A stretch of DNA of 64,000 bases from Kitagawia praeruptora (Eukaryota > Streptophyta > Magnoliopsida > Apiales > Apiaceae): positions 128,164,001 through 128,228,000 of the forward strand of contig CM075351.1 of assembly GCA_037693485.1 (NCBI GenBank), read 5' to 3'. Below, one piece after another: positions 49,323-61,204 of this stretch (positions are counted from its first letter, which is position 1; each line of letters begins with the position of its first letter). The notes below the pieces were generated by a model. That model saw nothing but the letters and a program-made list of their open reading frames with translations. It had not been told where the DNA came from and searched no databases. The position numbers were made by a program, and so were the translations under genes.

Positions 49323-51105
49323 ATGGCAGAAGATCGTGCATCACTTCGTTTCCATAAATTGCAAGGAGCCTCCAAAAGAGGTATCATCATTCGTTCTCCC
49401 CTCATGAGTTTACAGGATATGATTTTAAATCGTAAAGAAGATTTTCCATCCTTGTCACACCTTGATTCCTTTAATCATAGTAACATCTTTCATGACATAG
49501 AAAAGATCACTGATTATAACAGGATGTATAAAATAGAACCACCCTATAGACTTGTCCCAGCTGATCCTGGGGATCGATCTTGCCATTGGCGCCCCGATGC
49601 ACTTTGTGTTTATAGGGGTGCCATTGTTGCAGGAGTTCGATTCCCCTTCCATGAGTTTATTCCTAGGCTCTTAGCAGATGTAGGAATTAACCCTTGCCAA
49701 CTTCCCCCCAACTCTTGGAGGGTGATCAATTGTTTCATGGTCCTCTGCCTTAAGAACAAATTCCCTCTTTCTGTAGCTCTCTTTAGAAAGATTTTTCAAT
49801 TTAAGAATTCTGCTGAATCTATTCCGGGTTGGGTTTACATTAGTCACCGTACTTCCACTCCTCCAATCTTTCACCCCTAATCTATTCCTGACTCCAACCC
49901 AAAATGGAAGAAGGAGTTCATGTATTTGACATGGGAAGGTGGAGATTGGGGCAATGTTTTTCGTAGTACCTTTGGTAAGGTCGTAGATGGCAGTGCCAGT
50001 GATATTGAGCTCAACGAGGAAAAGACCCAGGCCTACAAGGAGCTCATCAAAGATAATCATACTACTATGGCTTGGGATCTCCTAAATGAGTTCCAGCTTA
50101 AATCTTTGGGACTTTCCCGAGTGACCAAGAAGGGTAATTTCCTTTCTTTTTGTATTCCTTTAACTGAATATGATTGTCTCATACCCATTAGTTGTCTTTT
50201 GTTTTGTAATTGCAGCTGCAGCTTTTATCAACAAGACTAATGAGCCTGAAGATGGAGACACTGCTAGGTTGAAGAGGGCTCGTTCAGGGAAGGATCCTCG
50301 AGCCCCAACCGCCACGGATGCCTACTTGAGGCCCCATGTAGTCGATGTTGAAGAAGCAGATGGCTCTTCCAAGAGCGCTTGGCGCCCCAATTGGGGTATT
50401 AGGAAGAAGGACTCCATCGTTGGAGATTGCAGGCATGCCATGGATTGGTCCTATCATTCCATAACTCCCGGTGATTTCAAAGATTATGTATCCGGCTCCA
50501 CTCTTGAAGGAGCCGAGAGTGCTGGAGCTCAGGCCTTTGCTGCTGTAAGCTCCTTACTTCCCTCTCTCTTATATACTTGTTTGTTATTTGAATCGTGGTT
50601 CTAACTTTATCTTTTGTAGGCTAATGCCAACTTCCAGGGGGCCGTATTCCAGGCTAAGACTTGGCGTTCAGCCTATGAGACTCATAAGGCAAAGTATGAT
50701 GATTCTCAGGATGAACTGGCCTCTGTCAAAGCTACCTTAGCGAGGAGGGAGAAAGAGCTTCTAGAGTCTCAGGCTGAAAATGTCACTCTTAGGAAGGGCA
50801 AGGACGACCTGATTGATGACTACCTTGCCTCCCAGGAGTATGTGGGCTTCATGGAGAAGCATGACGAATCTCTATTCCCTTACCAGTTTACTCAGGGATG
50901 GGACGGAGCTCTTGCTGAGGTTACTAGGAGATTTCCTGGTACCCTTAATGTTTCAGAATTCCCTAGCCCTCATGCTCCAATGGCCTTGGCAGTGCAGGAC
51001 ACCCAGGAGGAGGACCAGGAGGATGATGAGAGGATCCTCGAGCCAGAGCCCTCTGCTCATCTTGGCGAAGATGAAGAGGATGAGCGTACTGAAGATGCTC
51101 AGTAG
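49323..51105 (+). pseudogene. Antisense gene of the Tat element (gypsy-type transposon domain)
   Basis: Three plus-strand exons: 49323-50135, 50218-50546 and 50621-51105, with introns starting GTAATT and GTAAGC and ending AATTGCAG and TTTTGTAG. Exon 1 carries the conserved part: YRLVPADPGDRSCHWRPDAL, GVRFPFHEFIPRLLADVGIN, QLPPNSWRVINCFMVLC, WKKEFMYLTWEGGDW. This matches the putative gypsy-type transposon (Transposase_28) domain known in antisense ORFs of Tat elements. The last exon is a Lys/Glu coiled-coil-like segment (DELASVKATLARREKELLES) and ends in an acidic tail. A TAA at 49878-49880 breaks exon 1, but the frame continues unchanged, so it looks like a single nonsense change. Function is unknown. 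Confidence 0.8.
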
Positions 51106-51510
51106 TTGCTCTTTTTATCTATCTATTTATGTACTATGCCTTCGGGCATGACTCTGTACTTTTGTTAACTTATCTTGATAAGTTAATCGTTTATGTATTC
51201 TGCCTTCGGGCATAACTTTTAATTCGTAATCCATTGTCCTTGATGTTTCTCAACTTATTCACGTTCGCATGTGTAGTCTAGCATTTTATATATATCAATA
51301 AGTAATGCTCATAACTTATGCGAAAATGTAGAATAGTCTTATTAGTATGAAGAAATGGGCACAGCCCTTACATAGGTAGCATAAACGGGCACAGCCCTTA
51401 CATAGATACTCTACTTCCAATATCTCAAGTTTAAAAACTTGGAATGGTTTCATCGACCTTATTTCTACTTCTATTACAAAGGCAAAAAGCTAGGTCCTTT
51501 TCAGGAGAGC
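51106..51510. other. Spacer between convergent antisense gene and integrase
   Basis: Contains short duplications (CTGCCTTCGGGCAT, and CGGGCACAGCCCTTACATAG twice near 51360-51410). It probably holds the 3' ends of both transcripts. Confidence 0.5.
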
Positions 51511-52518
51511 TTAAACATAGTAAACCTTGAGGTTCCATGCATGCCAAGTCCGGGGCACCTCAACCCCATCCAAGGTTTCCAGTTTGTAAGATCCACGTCC
51601 TAGCGTCTTCTTGACTCGATACGGCCCTTCCCAGTTCGGGGCTAGCTTTCCCTTCTGACCAACTCCAGAAGCCTCGATCTTCCTAAGAACCAAGTCACCT
51701 TGCTGAAAGAACCTCTCCTTAACCCTGTGGTTGTAATAGAAGGATGCTTTCTTTTGATGCTCCGCATTTCTGGCGTTTGCCTCGTCCCTAACTTCATCAA
51801 TCAGATCTAGGGCGAGCCTCATGCCTTCTTCATTAGTCTCAGGTTCAAATGCCTCAATTCGAGGTGATGCATGCATGATTTCTAGTGGTACAACTGCCTC
51901 AGCTCCATAAGCTAGCAAAAACGGAGTTGCTCCTGTTGTCACCTTACAGGTGGTGCGATACGCCCAGAGTATAGGCAGCAACTCATCCACCCAAGTATTC
52001 CTCGAGCGTTCGACCCTTTTCTTTAATCCATCCAGGATGATTCGATTGGCCACCTCGGCCTGTCCATTTGCTTGCGGATGTGCCACCGAGGTAAAACGAA
52101 GCTCAATAACATTTTCCTCACAATACTTCTTGAATTCCTCATTGTTAAACTGTGTCCCATTATCCGTCACAAGGATTCGCGGGATTCCATACCTACAAAT
52201 TATGTTCTCCCAAAAGAACTGGGAAACTTGCTTGGTGGTTATCTTGGCTAAAGGCTTAGCCTCAATCCACTTAGTGAAGTAATCAATGGCGACAATCAGA
52301 AACTTCATTTGTGCTGAAGCCATAGGGAAAGGACCAAGAATGTCCATCCCCCACATTGCAAACGGAATGGGAGAGCTGATTGAGGTTAACCTCTCAGGTG
52401 GCTGCCTTACAACAGGGGCGTGTTTTTGACATCTGTCACACTTCTTGACATAATTCTGGGCATCTGCCAACATCTCCGGCCAATAGAATCCCCAAATGTT
52501 GCCCACAGATCCCTTCAT
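51511..52518 (-). pseudogene. Tat element integrase
   Basis: The minus-strand frame has the CC half of the zinc finger (YVKKCDRCQKHAP), first Asp in WGMDILGPF, second in VTDNGTQFNNEEF, Glu in HPQANGQAEVANR, and a C-terminal domain (FFQQGDLVLRKIEAS, KLAPNWEGPYRV). At ~52490 the junction with the upstream RNase H frame is shifted. About ten codons of the zinc-finger helix between the HH and CC parts are missing, pointing to a small out-of-frame deletion. As part of a polyprotein this cannot be made normally. Confidence 0.85.
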
Positions 52519-53665
52519 GAACTTCTTCCAATGCTTTCTTAGCCTCTTGGGACCTTAAACACTTCAAATATGGGATGACAAACGATTTCTTGTGCAAGAT
52601 GACTTCGATCAGGGCATATCTCAATGCCCTCACTGACAATTTTCGTGCCTCCGAGGCATTGTCAGGGAGCCATCCGGTTTCCAAATGAGCTTTAATAGGA
52701 TCTATCCAACAACTTCCAACGTCGATCGGTGCTACCAACTTGGAGTTGATGGTCGGGGCCTTCAAGACCTGGAAGTATACACTTCCAGCATAATTCTCTA
52801 TCTCAGAAGAAGCGAACTTAGAGAGGGCATCAGCCTTAACGTTCTCTTCTCTTGGGATGTGCTCTAGATAGCACTCATCAAATTGAGTCATGACAGCTTT
52901 CACAACTCGTAAATATTTCGCCATAGTATCATCATTGGCCTCAAATTCACCATTCACTTGCGAGACTACCAGTCTTGAATCTCCACACACTTTGAGGTTC
53001 TTGACCCTCATGACTCTGGCCAAGCCTAATCCGGCTATCAGGGCTTCGTACTCAGCTTCATTATTGGTAGTTGGGAAGTCCAACTTCAGAGCGTACTCCA
53101 CTATGAACCCGTCGGGACTTTGCAGGACCAAACCAGCGCCACTAGATTTTGTTTTTGATGCTCCATCAAAATAGAGCACCCAATATTCCTTCTGATCAGG
53201 TACAAGTTCTTCATCCTTACTCTCAACCCCAGGGGTGGTTACTATCTCCTGCCCCCCGACTTCTTGGTTGCCAATGGTACATTCAACCACGAAGTCAGCT
53301 AATGCCTGAGCCTTGCTGGCTGTTCGAGGCTTATATGCAATGTCAAATTCTCCGAGTTCGATTGCCCACTTAATTAGCCTTCCACTGGCCTTCGGGCTAT
53401 GCAGGATACTTCTCAATTGCTGGTCCGTCAGGACTTCAATCTTGTGTGACTGAAAGTAAGGTCGTAGTTTCCTTGAAGCTGTTATCAATGCTAAAGCAAA
53501 CTTCTCAATGGTAGAATAATTCAACTCAGCTCCATGCAACACCTTACTCACGTAGTAGATGGGTTTCTGAACCTTGTTCTCTTCTCGTATGAGGACGGCA
53601 CTCAATGCTTGCTCAGATACCGCCAGGTATAGATAAAGAGTCTCTCCGACACTAGGCTTGGCCAA
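52480..53665 (-). pseudogene. Tat element RNase H and archaeal-type second RNase H
   Basis: The classical RNase H remnant covers YLAVSEQALSAVLIREE to the ALADF linker. It is followed by a second, archaeal-type RNase H (YWVLYFDGASKTKSSGAGLV, NNEAEYEALIAGL, KVCGDSRLVVSQV, PREENVKADALSKFA), with the D-E-D residues visible. The dual RNase H is a recognised trait of Tat elements. The upstream junction (about 53665) is a one-base frameshift against RT. Confidence 0.85.
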
Positions 53666-54834
53666 CAGCGGGCTTCAGCCATGTATTTCTTCAATTGTTT
53701 AAAGGCCTCTTGGCTTTCGGGTGTCCATTCAAAATTCTTTACCTTCTTTAATGTTTGAAAGAAAGGTAAACACTTATCACCAGACTTGGAGATAAACCTC
53801 CCTAAGGCTGCCACTCGGCCTGTCAACTTCTGCACATCTCTTATAGAACGTGGTGGCTCCATGTCTAAAATCGCCTTGATCTTGTCAGGATTGGCCTCAA
53901 TGCCTCTCTTTGAAACCATCAGCCCTAAAAACTTTCCAGATCCAACGCCAAAGGCACACTTGGCGGGATTCAACATCATCTTATGGTGCCTCAACACTTC
54001 AAATGCCTCTTCGAGGTGCTTAATATGATCAGCCTTGAGTAGGCTCTTGACTAACATGTCATCAACATACACCTCCATGGTTTTTCCAATCAGATGGGCA
54101 AATATCTTATTCACCAGCCGTTGGTAAGTAGCTCCTGCATTCTTTAGACCAAACGCCATAACAAGATAACAGAAGACACCAAAGTCAGTTATGAAAGATA
54201 CCTTAGGGATGTCATCCTTGTGCATCTTAATCTGATTATAGCCGCTGAATCCATCCATGAAGCTTAACATCTCATGTCCAGCTGTGGCATCTATCAACAT
54301 ATCAATCCTTGGCAGGGGAAAACAATCTTTTGGACATGCATCATTCAGGTCAGTGAAGTCTATACACATCCTCCACTTCCCATTCGCTTTCTTGACCATC
54401 ACAGGGTTTGCTAACCATTCGGGAAACTGAATCTCTTCAATAAAACCAGCTTCCAAGAGCTTATCCACTTCTTGCTTAATGGCCTCTTGCCTTTCCGGAG
54501 TAAAGTTTCTCTTCTTCTGCTTTATTGTCTTCCTCTTGGGATCCACATTTAACTTATGAGTTATAAGTTGGGGGTCAATCCCTGGCATATCAGCTGCTGT
54601 CCAAGCGAACACGTCGCTATTCTTTTGTAAGAATTCTATCAACTTGCCCTTCAGGGGTTCTTTCAGAGATGCTCCAACATAAGTAACTTTTTTAGGATCG
54701 TTCGGCTCTAGAGGTATGGGAATCAAATCCTCTGCTGGCTTCCCTCTATGCTCTTCATCATCGCGGACATCCATGTCTTCAATCGGAAGGACCTGCCCCC
54801 GACTCCATCGGCCATCAGCGCGGCTACATAGCAA
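53602..54834 (-). pseudogene. Tat element reverse transcriptase
   Basis: KWRMCIDFTDLNDACPKDCF, FMDGFSGYNQIKMHKDD, FGLKNAGATYQRLVNKIF and VYVDDMLVKS (YVDD catalytic box) are all present. The frame is shifted at its start (~54795, one base apparently lost in the run of C) and at its end (~53668, one base apparently lost) relative to its neighbours. Confidence 0.88.
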
Positions 54835-55706
54835 CTTCTTGCCATCTTCTGATCACCCTTCTGTTCTCCGACACCATTCCGTGTCGGAAACTTAATCTTC
54901 ATATGATAGGAAGAGGCCACAGCCTTAAACGCATGAAGTCCAGTCCTTCCAAGGATTGCGTTGTATGTTGAGGCTGCCTTAATCACCAAGAAGTTCAGCA
55001 TCTTAGTCGCCTCCTTAGGCTCCTGCCCAATAGTCACGGGTAACTGAATAGTCCCTTCAACGTTGGACTCCACTCCACTAAACCCGTATATAGGCATGTT
55101 TGTAGGGGTCAACTGAGAGTCGTTGTACCCCATCTTCACAAATGCATCATGAAACAAAATATCCACAGAAGCTCCATTGTCTATCAAGACTCGTTTTACT
55201 TCTGAGTTTCCAATCACAGGAGTTATGACCAGCGGGTCATCATGGGGGAACTTCACCTCTTCCAAGTCTGAATCATCAAAACCAATTACCATCTCAGTTT
55301 TAGCACGCTTCGGGGCCTCTCCTACAATGTGCATTACTTCTCTAGCATAAGCCTTTCGAGAATTCTTAGTTGTGCCAGCTGCTATCGGGCCTCCCCAGAT
55401 CATGTTGATAACTGCCCTTCGGGGCTGTGGATTGCGGTCATGGTTGTCATCCCTCCTGTTATTATCCCTTTTGTCATTGTCCCTTCTCTGGTTCCCACGG
55501 TCATCACCCTTGGTGAACTGACTTAGTTTTCCTCTTCGTATCAAGAACTCAATCTCATCCTTGAGTTGCCTATAATCGTCGGTGTCATGTCCCACATCTT
55601 TATGGAACCTGCAGTACTGATCCTTGTTCCGCTTGGCTGGGTCTCCCCTAAGTGGCTTCGGCCATCGGAAGTCCTTTTCCTTTTCTATGTCCAACAGGAT
55701 CTGACT
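54723..55706 (-). pseudogene. Tat element Gag C-terminus and aspartic protease
   Basis: Begins right after the TGA at 55707 in the same frame as Gag. It has a degenerate knuckle (CRFHKDVGHDTDDYRQLK, with Tyr where the last Cys is usual), a charged linker, and the protease with RVLIDNGASVDILF and YNAILGRTGLHAFKAV. It ends in the shifted frame near 54795. Confidence 0.85.
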
Positions 55707-57158
55707 TCATGGAGCATTAAGCCGGGCATACTCGGAAAACCTTGGACCCGAGCTCTTTTTTGGAGCAGATTCAGAGTCCCTACTAGTTCGGGGATATTTG
55801 TCCCTAGCGTCGTACTCTTGTTCTTGCTTCCGCTTGTTGTTCCCTCCATTGCCCAATGCGGCTTCCTTTTTCATGCTGTCCTCAGCTTTTATATACTTGT
55901 CTGCCCTCCATTGGAGCTCATCCATGCTTTCAGGGGGGTGTTTTGCCAACGACCTCTTAAAAAAGAGATCCGTGGTTCCGTGTTGCAAGGCTACCATAGC
56001 CACCTTATTTTCCAAATCAGTGATGTTCAGGGTCTCTTTAGTGAATCGGTTGACATAATCCCTCAGGTTCTCGTTCTTTCCCTGTACTACATACATAAGG
56101 GATGCAGAGCTTTTCTCATGGATTCTTCCGCTAATAAATTGACTGACAAAAGTGGTACTCAACTCCTTGAAAGAGCTAATCGAGTTTGGAGGTAAACGAA
56201 TATACCAGCGTTGCGCCATGCCCGACAGGGTTTGGGGAAACGCCCTACACTTAAAGGCGTCGTTAGCAGGCTGCAGTAACAATGCGCTCGTAAACGTTCT
56301 CACATGAGTTGCGGGATCCCCCGTTCCATCATAAGCTTTGATTGTGGGCATCTTAAACTTTCGGGAGATATGTGCGTTCATCACCTCCTCAGTGAATGGA
56401 GGGGTTGGATCATCAAGATCTCCTTGTAGCATAAGGTCTTTGGGGTTACTCTTGGGGAGTTCCACCCTTGTAGTCCCTCTAGTTGGGGCTTCAGCCCTTC
56501 GGCGTCTCCTTGAAGACCTTTCCAAATCTATGAGATTAGGAGGGGGTCGAGTCTGATTAGATCTGGCTTGTTCTCTGGCCACGTCTTCCTTTAATCTTAA
56601 GATCTCGGCTTCATAAGCCTTAATCCTCTCAGTAGTTGTTGAAGGGAGTCCATCGTGAGTAGTTTGAGTTCTTCCTCGAGGTTCTTTACTTGCACGTCGC
56701 CTCCTTGGAGCTTCATCACGTTCGTAATCATCGTCAGAAGATGACTCATCCGTATAAGGACCAGAAAAATCGTGATAATCTCGATCTCGAATATACAGGG
56801 CATGACCACTTGATCCAGCTCCTTGGGTAGGAGGGTAGTTAGGCAGCCCGTACATCGGATTGGTGCTTATGGGGAGATCCGTAGTGTGGATCTGAACCCC
56901 TCGTGGAGGGTTGTTGGGATCTACAATCAAGGAAGAAATCCCCACCTGGAGGGGGTTAGTCCCTGGATTTGTGTGGACGATCGGCGGTAGCGTACTCTCA
57001 ACATGGGAAGTTGTCCCTAGGGGTTGAGAAACCTGATACGGAACGATAGTTCCAGATGTTGGAGGTACTTGTTCAGTGAGGGGCGGAGCAGAGCTAAGAG
57101 GTAGAGCCTCGGTTGCGATTGGCTCTGTAATTGCTGGTGTCCTTCGTGTGTTAACCAT
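55707..57158 (-). pseudogene. Tat element Gag, N-terminal part
   Basis: 483 codons from ATG 57158 to a TGA at 55707. It has a Pro/Ser-rich N-terminus, an acidic/Arg-rich middle (RDEAPRRRRASKEPRGR), and the Gag domain with FKMPTIKAYDGTGDPATHVR, FPQTLSGMAQRWYIRLPPNS and GKNENLRDYVNRFTKE. The following sequence stays open in the same frame, so the TGA is most simply a CGA-to-TGA nonsense change. Confidence 0.88.
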
Positions 57159-57172
57159 GGTTGATGTTTTCT

Positions 57173-57191
57173 TCCCACAGACGGCGCCAAA
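57173..57191 (-). other. Primer-binding site of the Tat element
   Basis: On the minus strand TTTGGCGCCGTCTGTGGGA follows the 5' LTR end directly. This TTGGCGCCGTCTGTGGG signature is common in plant Tat-type elements. I do not assign the tRNA. Confidence 0.75.
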
Positions 57192-57708
57192 TGTTGTGGA
57201 ATAAAAACTAGGTTATTAGATTGCGGCTAGGGTTTGCTGTATTTAATGCTAGGGTGCGTGAGCTTCGTGCTTTAATGGCTGCTTCTGCGTTCGAGACTTA
57301 AACGGTCCTCACAGAATGCCTACGTATCTCTGTATTAAGAGAATCAAGCCAATAAAACGTAGTTCTAGGTTGAGGGGTCTGACCCTTTATATAGGCTGAG
57401 AAGCCTCAGAATTATGGTAGGGTTAGGTGACTTGGTGGACAAGTCAACCTTGAGGAAGGATCTAGATTCCTTCCTTGTAGGAGTCCGTTTCCTTGTACGA
57501 CTATGTGCCTTGGAGGCTACTCTTTGGAGAGATAATATCCTTATTTGACTTATATTTCCCAGCTGTTAATTAGCCATAAATATTAATTACGAAATTAATA
57601 TTTAACTAGGGTTTATGGGCCATCTAGTGGGCCCCACATCTGGACCAAACTAGGTCTAATTAATGCAACATTAATGATATTTTTAAGGCTTATTTTTAGC
57701 CCATATCA
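57192..57708 (-). repeat. 5' LTR of the Tat-lineage element
   Basis: 517 bp. On the minus strand a CTATATAAAGGG TATA box lies near 57385-57397, followed by the transcribed leader. Confidence 0.9.
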
Positions 57709-58315
57709 CTCTCAAAATCAGTTTTAATTATATGGCCATGAAGTGATCTACCTATCTAGGCTACGAATTCTAGTACAAACGCTTAAGAGGCTAATATATG
57801 TATACTTGTCCGGACGGACTTGATATCTGCATTTTACCAAAAAGCTCAAAAACCTCTTTGTAATCACCATTCCGTGAACAAGCTGTAATCAGTATGTTCC
57901 AAGATGCATTGTCGTCGAGCAAAGAATACAACTTTTGAGTCTGGTGATATTGACCAGTTTTGTTCAAAATTCAAGCAATGACATTTTTTTCAAATTTCCA
58001 GCTATGACATTAGACGGCACAACAGGGAACATCATGTTTGTCTTTGTCTCAGCAGCAAAAGTTAAGGCATCGTCTATGACACCATTTTCAGCATATGAGC
58101 TAACAAGTGAGCTCAACTAATCATTGTCATCATAACCCATTTTTATCAGCAATGAATGAAGCTGCTGCAACTCTATGATGAAAAACACTCCAAGGACAAT
58201 AGAAAAAGAACTCTCATTGGGCCGGTAACCCATTCAAATCATTTGTATTATAGGAGGAATGGTATGACGTATGACCTCTCTATATATTGTGTGACAATAA
58301 ACATTCAAAAACTAG
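57709..58315 (-). pseudogene. PPR gene fragment, copy A (5' part)
   Basis: Starts with the CTCTC duplication and continues the PPR homology interrupted at 47078. It aligns with 58880-59350 of copy B (CTTGTCCGGACGGACTTGAT, TTGAGTCTGGTGATATTGAC). No long frame remains. Confidence 0.7.
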
Positions 58316-59787
58316 AAAAAATCACAATGAAAATCTGCTAAAAAGTGGGAAACATTTATATGAACAAATAGTTTCATGACCTGAATTATTAGTTTAAATA
58401 CAAAGAGCAAGGTCCTGTGCATGTCTCCATCTCTGGCAACCTCCGAGGAAAATTCGCCATATTCGTGCATTTGGGGAAAAAGGCATGCCAGTAATCAACA
58501 GTTCTGCTTCCTTGAGGTGGCCATGTCTAGTCAATAAGTCCACCACAAAAATATAATGGTCCATTTCAGGATTTATCTTTTACTTTGATTTCATCAGTCC
58601 AAACAATTCCATTCCCTTTTTCACTAATCCTATGTGTCTGCATGCTGAAAGCACGGCAACAAAAGCAACCTCAACAAGCAGAAACCCCATCATCTCCATT
58701 TCTCTGGACTTTTGTACTGCCTCATAGGCATGACCATGTAATTCAAGTGAAGACATTACAGCTATCCATGAGATCACTTGTTTGTTGTTCATTTGATCAA
58801 AGATTTTTATCGAACTATCAAGGCTTCCACATTTTGCGTACATGTCTATCAGTATGTTGCCCACATATGTGTCATAACTCTTAAAATCAATTTTAATGAT
58901 GAGCCCGTGAAACGATCTACATAAATCTAGGTTATAAATTCTAGTACCGACGCTTAAGAGGTTATTATATAATATATACTTGTCCGGACGGACTTGATAT
59001 ATCTGCATTTGTCCAAAAAGCTCAAAAAACTCTTTGTAAACACCATTGTTTGAACACGCTGTAATTAATATGTCCAAGCTACATTGTCCTGTTCCCCGAG
59101 TAAAGAATACAACCTTTGAGTCTGGTGATATTGACCAGTTCTGTTAAAAATTCCAGCAATGATATTAGAGGGCACAACAGGAAGCATCATGTTTGTCTAA
59201 GCAGCAAAAGTCAAGGCATTGTCTAGGAGACCATTTTTGGCATGTAACAAGTGAGCTCAACACATACTCATTGTCATCATAAGTTCATAACCCATTTTTA
59301 TCAGCAATGAATGAAGCTGCTGCAACTCTGTGTTGAAGGACACTCTAAGAACTCAGTGTAAAAATACTGAAGTTGAACAACTTGTGTTTGAATCTCCATG
59401 AAACCACATTTGTATCTTGTATTTCATCAAAACAACGATGGGCATCTCCCATTCCACCACAGTTGGCATAATAAAGAACCTAACGAGCTACCAACAAAAA
59501 CATGAAAGTTAAATCTCTTCCTGATCAATAAAGCATGTATAGATTCTCCGCAATGTAGGATCTTTAGTACAGTCCATGAACTGCTGACATAATAAATTAA
59601 TAGGCAAAATTATACCCTTATTCATAATTTAAAAGCATTCTAACGCTAACCTCGGTCTATCACTTCTTGCAAGTAATCATATGATTGTGTTCCAAGACAC
59701 TATATCACGAACAGGCATGTCCTCTAACATCATCTCAGTCATATTTATAGTGGAACACTTCACATACATGCTAAGTAAAGCATTAAC
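58316..59787 (-). pseudogene. PPR gene fragment, copy B
   Basis: Frame 59077-58580 reads ILITACSNNGVYKEFFELFG, SFHGLIIKIDFKSYDTYVGN, LIDMYAKCGSLDSSIKIFDQ, QVISWIAVMSSLELHGHAYE and VEVAFVAVLSACRHIGLVKK: consecutive PLS-type PPR motifs. Near 59680-59787, MYVKCSTINMTEMMLEDMPV and RDIVSWNTII show a further upstream motif. The frame is broken between these blocks, and the 5' part is cut at 59787 by the copia LTR. It is a tandem duplicate of copy A. Confidence 0.78.
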
Positions 59788-60315
59788 TGTTGGGTATATT
59801 ATACTAAACACAACAATGAGACAGTGATATATATTAAACAAGAACAAGCAATTAACCAAATAACGAAACAAAACACGAAGGCATAAACAAGAGTATAATC
59901 AGTAACTGTAATTAACAAGAAAAGTAAGAATACTTATCTCTCACAGAAGATTTAGCAACTACTGATCAGAGAGAGAAGAACAGCTGAGTCACCAAGCCCT
60001 ACGAGAAGACTTGGATGTTCTTGAAGAGATTATTGCCCCACTTACGCTGTGTTGGGTTGCTGCAATAACACTTCTAGGATAAAACAGCTCCGATCAATGT
60101 GTTCACAGTTACACCAGAGATCAACGACGACCAGCACCTCAGTTCGCCTAAGAATTATGTAAATAATCTGTTTGTGTCGAGAGAGAACAGAGAAGAAGAA
60201 CGAACAAGGGTTTTCCTTAACGTCTCGTATATCTTTCTTAACGTTATATCTTCGATATATATATAATACCCAAAAATAAAACGTAAGAGATATGCCTTAA
60301 AAGGAAAGTAAATAT

Positions 60316-60527
60316 TCTGATTTAATTTCATTAACTGCATCAGTATTTATTTTTCAGTTACAACTGCGTCAGGATCTGGCCATCAGCAGCATCAGGATTT
60401 GATGTCCGTCAGGATCAGGATTCTGATTTAATTTCATTAACTGCAACAGTATTTATTTTTCAGTTACAACTGCGTCAGGATCTGGCCATCAGCAGCATCA
60501 GGATTTGATGTCAGTCAGGATCAGGAT
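60316..60527. repeat. Tandem duplication in the copia LTR
   Basis: Two ~106-bp units starting CTGATTTAATTTCATTAACT, each with TCAGTTACAACTGCGTCAGG. They differ at two or three bases. Confidence 0.9.
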
Positions 60528-60793
60528 TCAGTCCCCGTCAGGAACTGATATCCATCAGGATTTAGTCCATCAGTATCTGATGTCTGACTAAGTCCATCGG
60601 GATTTGTTCCAAGTACTGATCCAGTCCAGGATTTTATCCAATACTGATCCATCCATTTCCAGTACTGCTATAACAAATAAATCTGAAACCTGTTAAAATA
60701 AATCAATATTCCAGTTAATAAAATTCCTCGCCCAGGTCGCCTCGCGTACGCGAGACGCCGAGACATTCGCCCAAATCGCCCTTCGACCCGACC

Positions 60794-60884
60794 CGAGTCG
60801 AGTCGAGTCGAGTCGAGTCGTGGCGTGGCGTGGCGTGGCGTGGCGAGGCGGGCGGCGGCGGCGCGTGTGTGTGTGTGTGTGCGC
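60794..60884. repeat. Compound microsatellite (GAGTC)n (GTGGC)n (GGC)n (GT)n
   Basis: Four different short repeats follow each other without a gap: GAGTC x ~5, GTGGC x ~5, GGC x ~5 and GT x ~9. Confidence 0.9.
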
Positions 60885-61204
60885 GAGGCTCACACTACAA
60901 CCATGCACACCCACATACCTTAGTAGTTATATACTACACTTGCACATGGAGCTATATAAAACCACCAACCTCTCATTACCAATTCTATGTGGGACTCAAG
61001 TTATTTCAACTAACTAACCCACATAACCCATTTCAAGCAAGCTACTTCAACTCAATTTATTTATGGATTCCACTAAGAAAATGTCTTAGATCCAAACATG
61101 AAAGTTTAAGTCCTTATTACAAGGAACAATCTTCACTTGTTAGTTTCAGGAAATTACATCAAGAACATATTATAAATATGCCTCAAACTTTCAATTTTCT
61201 AACA

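Larger units (their letters stand above)
47079..57708 (-). mobile_element. Tat-lineage Ty3/gypsy LTR retrotransposon with antisense gene, coding-defective
   Basis: The element is 10,630 bp, read on the minus strand. Two 517-bp LTRs end in TG...CA, with a CTCTC duplication, a primer site next to the right LTR, and a polypurine tract next to the left LTR. The order is gag, protease, RT, RNase H, a second archaeal-type RNase H, then integrase, and an antisense spliced gene between integrase and the 3' LTR. The dual RNase H and antisense gene mark the Tat branch. I see two LTR mismatches in 517 bp, yet gag-pol has one stop and three frame changes and the antisense gene has one stop. It interrupts PPR copy A. 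Confidence 0.93.
59788..61204 (-). repeat. 3' LTR of a Ty1/copia element
   Basis: 1417 bp. In element orientation it starts TGTTAGAAAATTG and ends ATACCCAACA, with a polypurine tract (CGTGGGGGAT) just before it. It contains a ~106-bp tandem duplication (60316-60421 and 60422-60527), many TCAGGAT/CATCAGGA motifs, and a compound microsatellite. The element inserted into PPR copy B; only its 3' half lies in the window. Confidence 0.8.

Noticed and set aside
49323..51105. A host gene captured between two retrotransposons
   Set aside because: Its position between integrase and the 3' LTR, its antisense orientation and its domain match the known extra gene of Tat elements.
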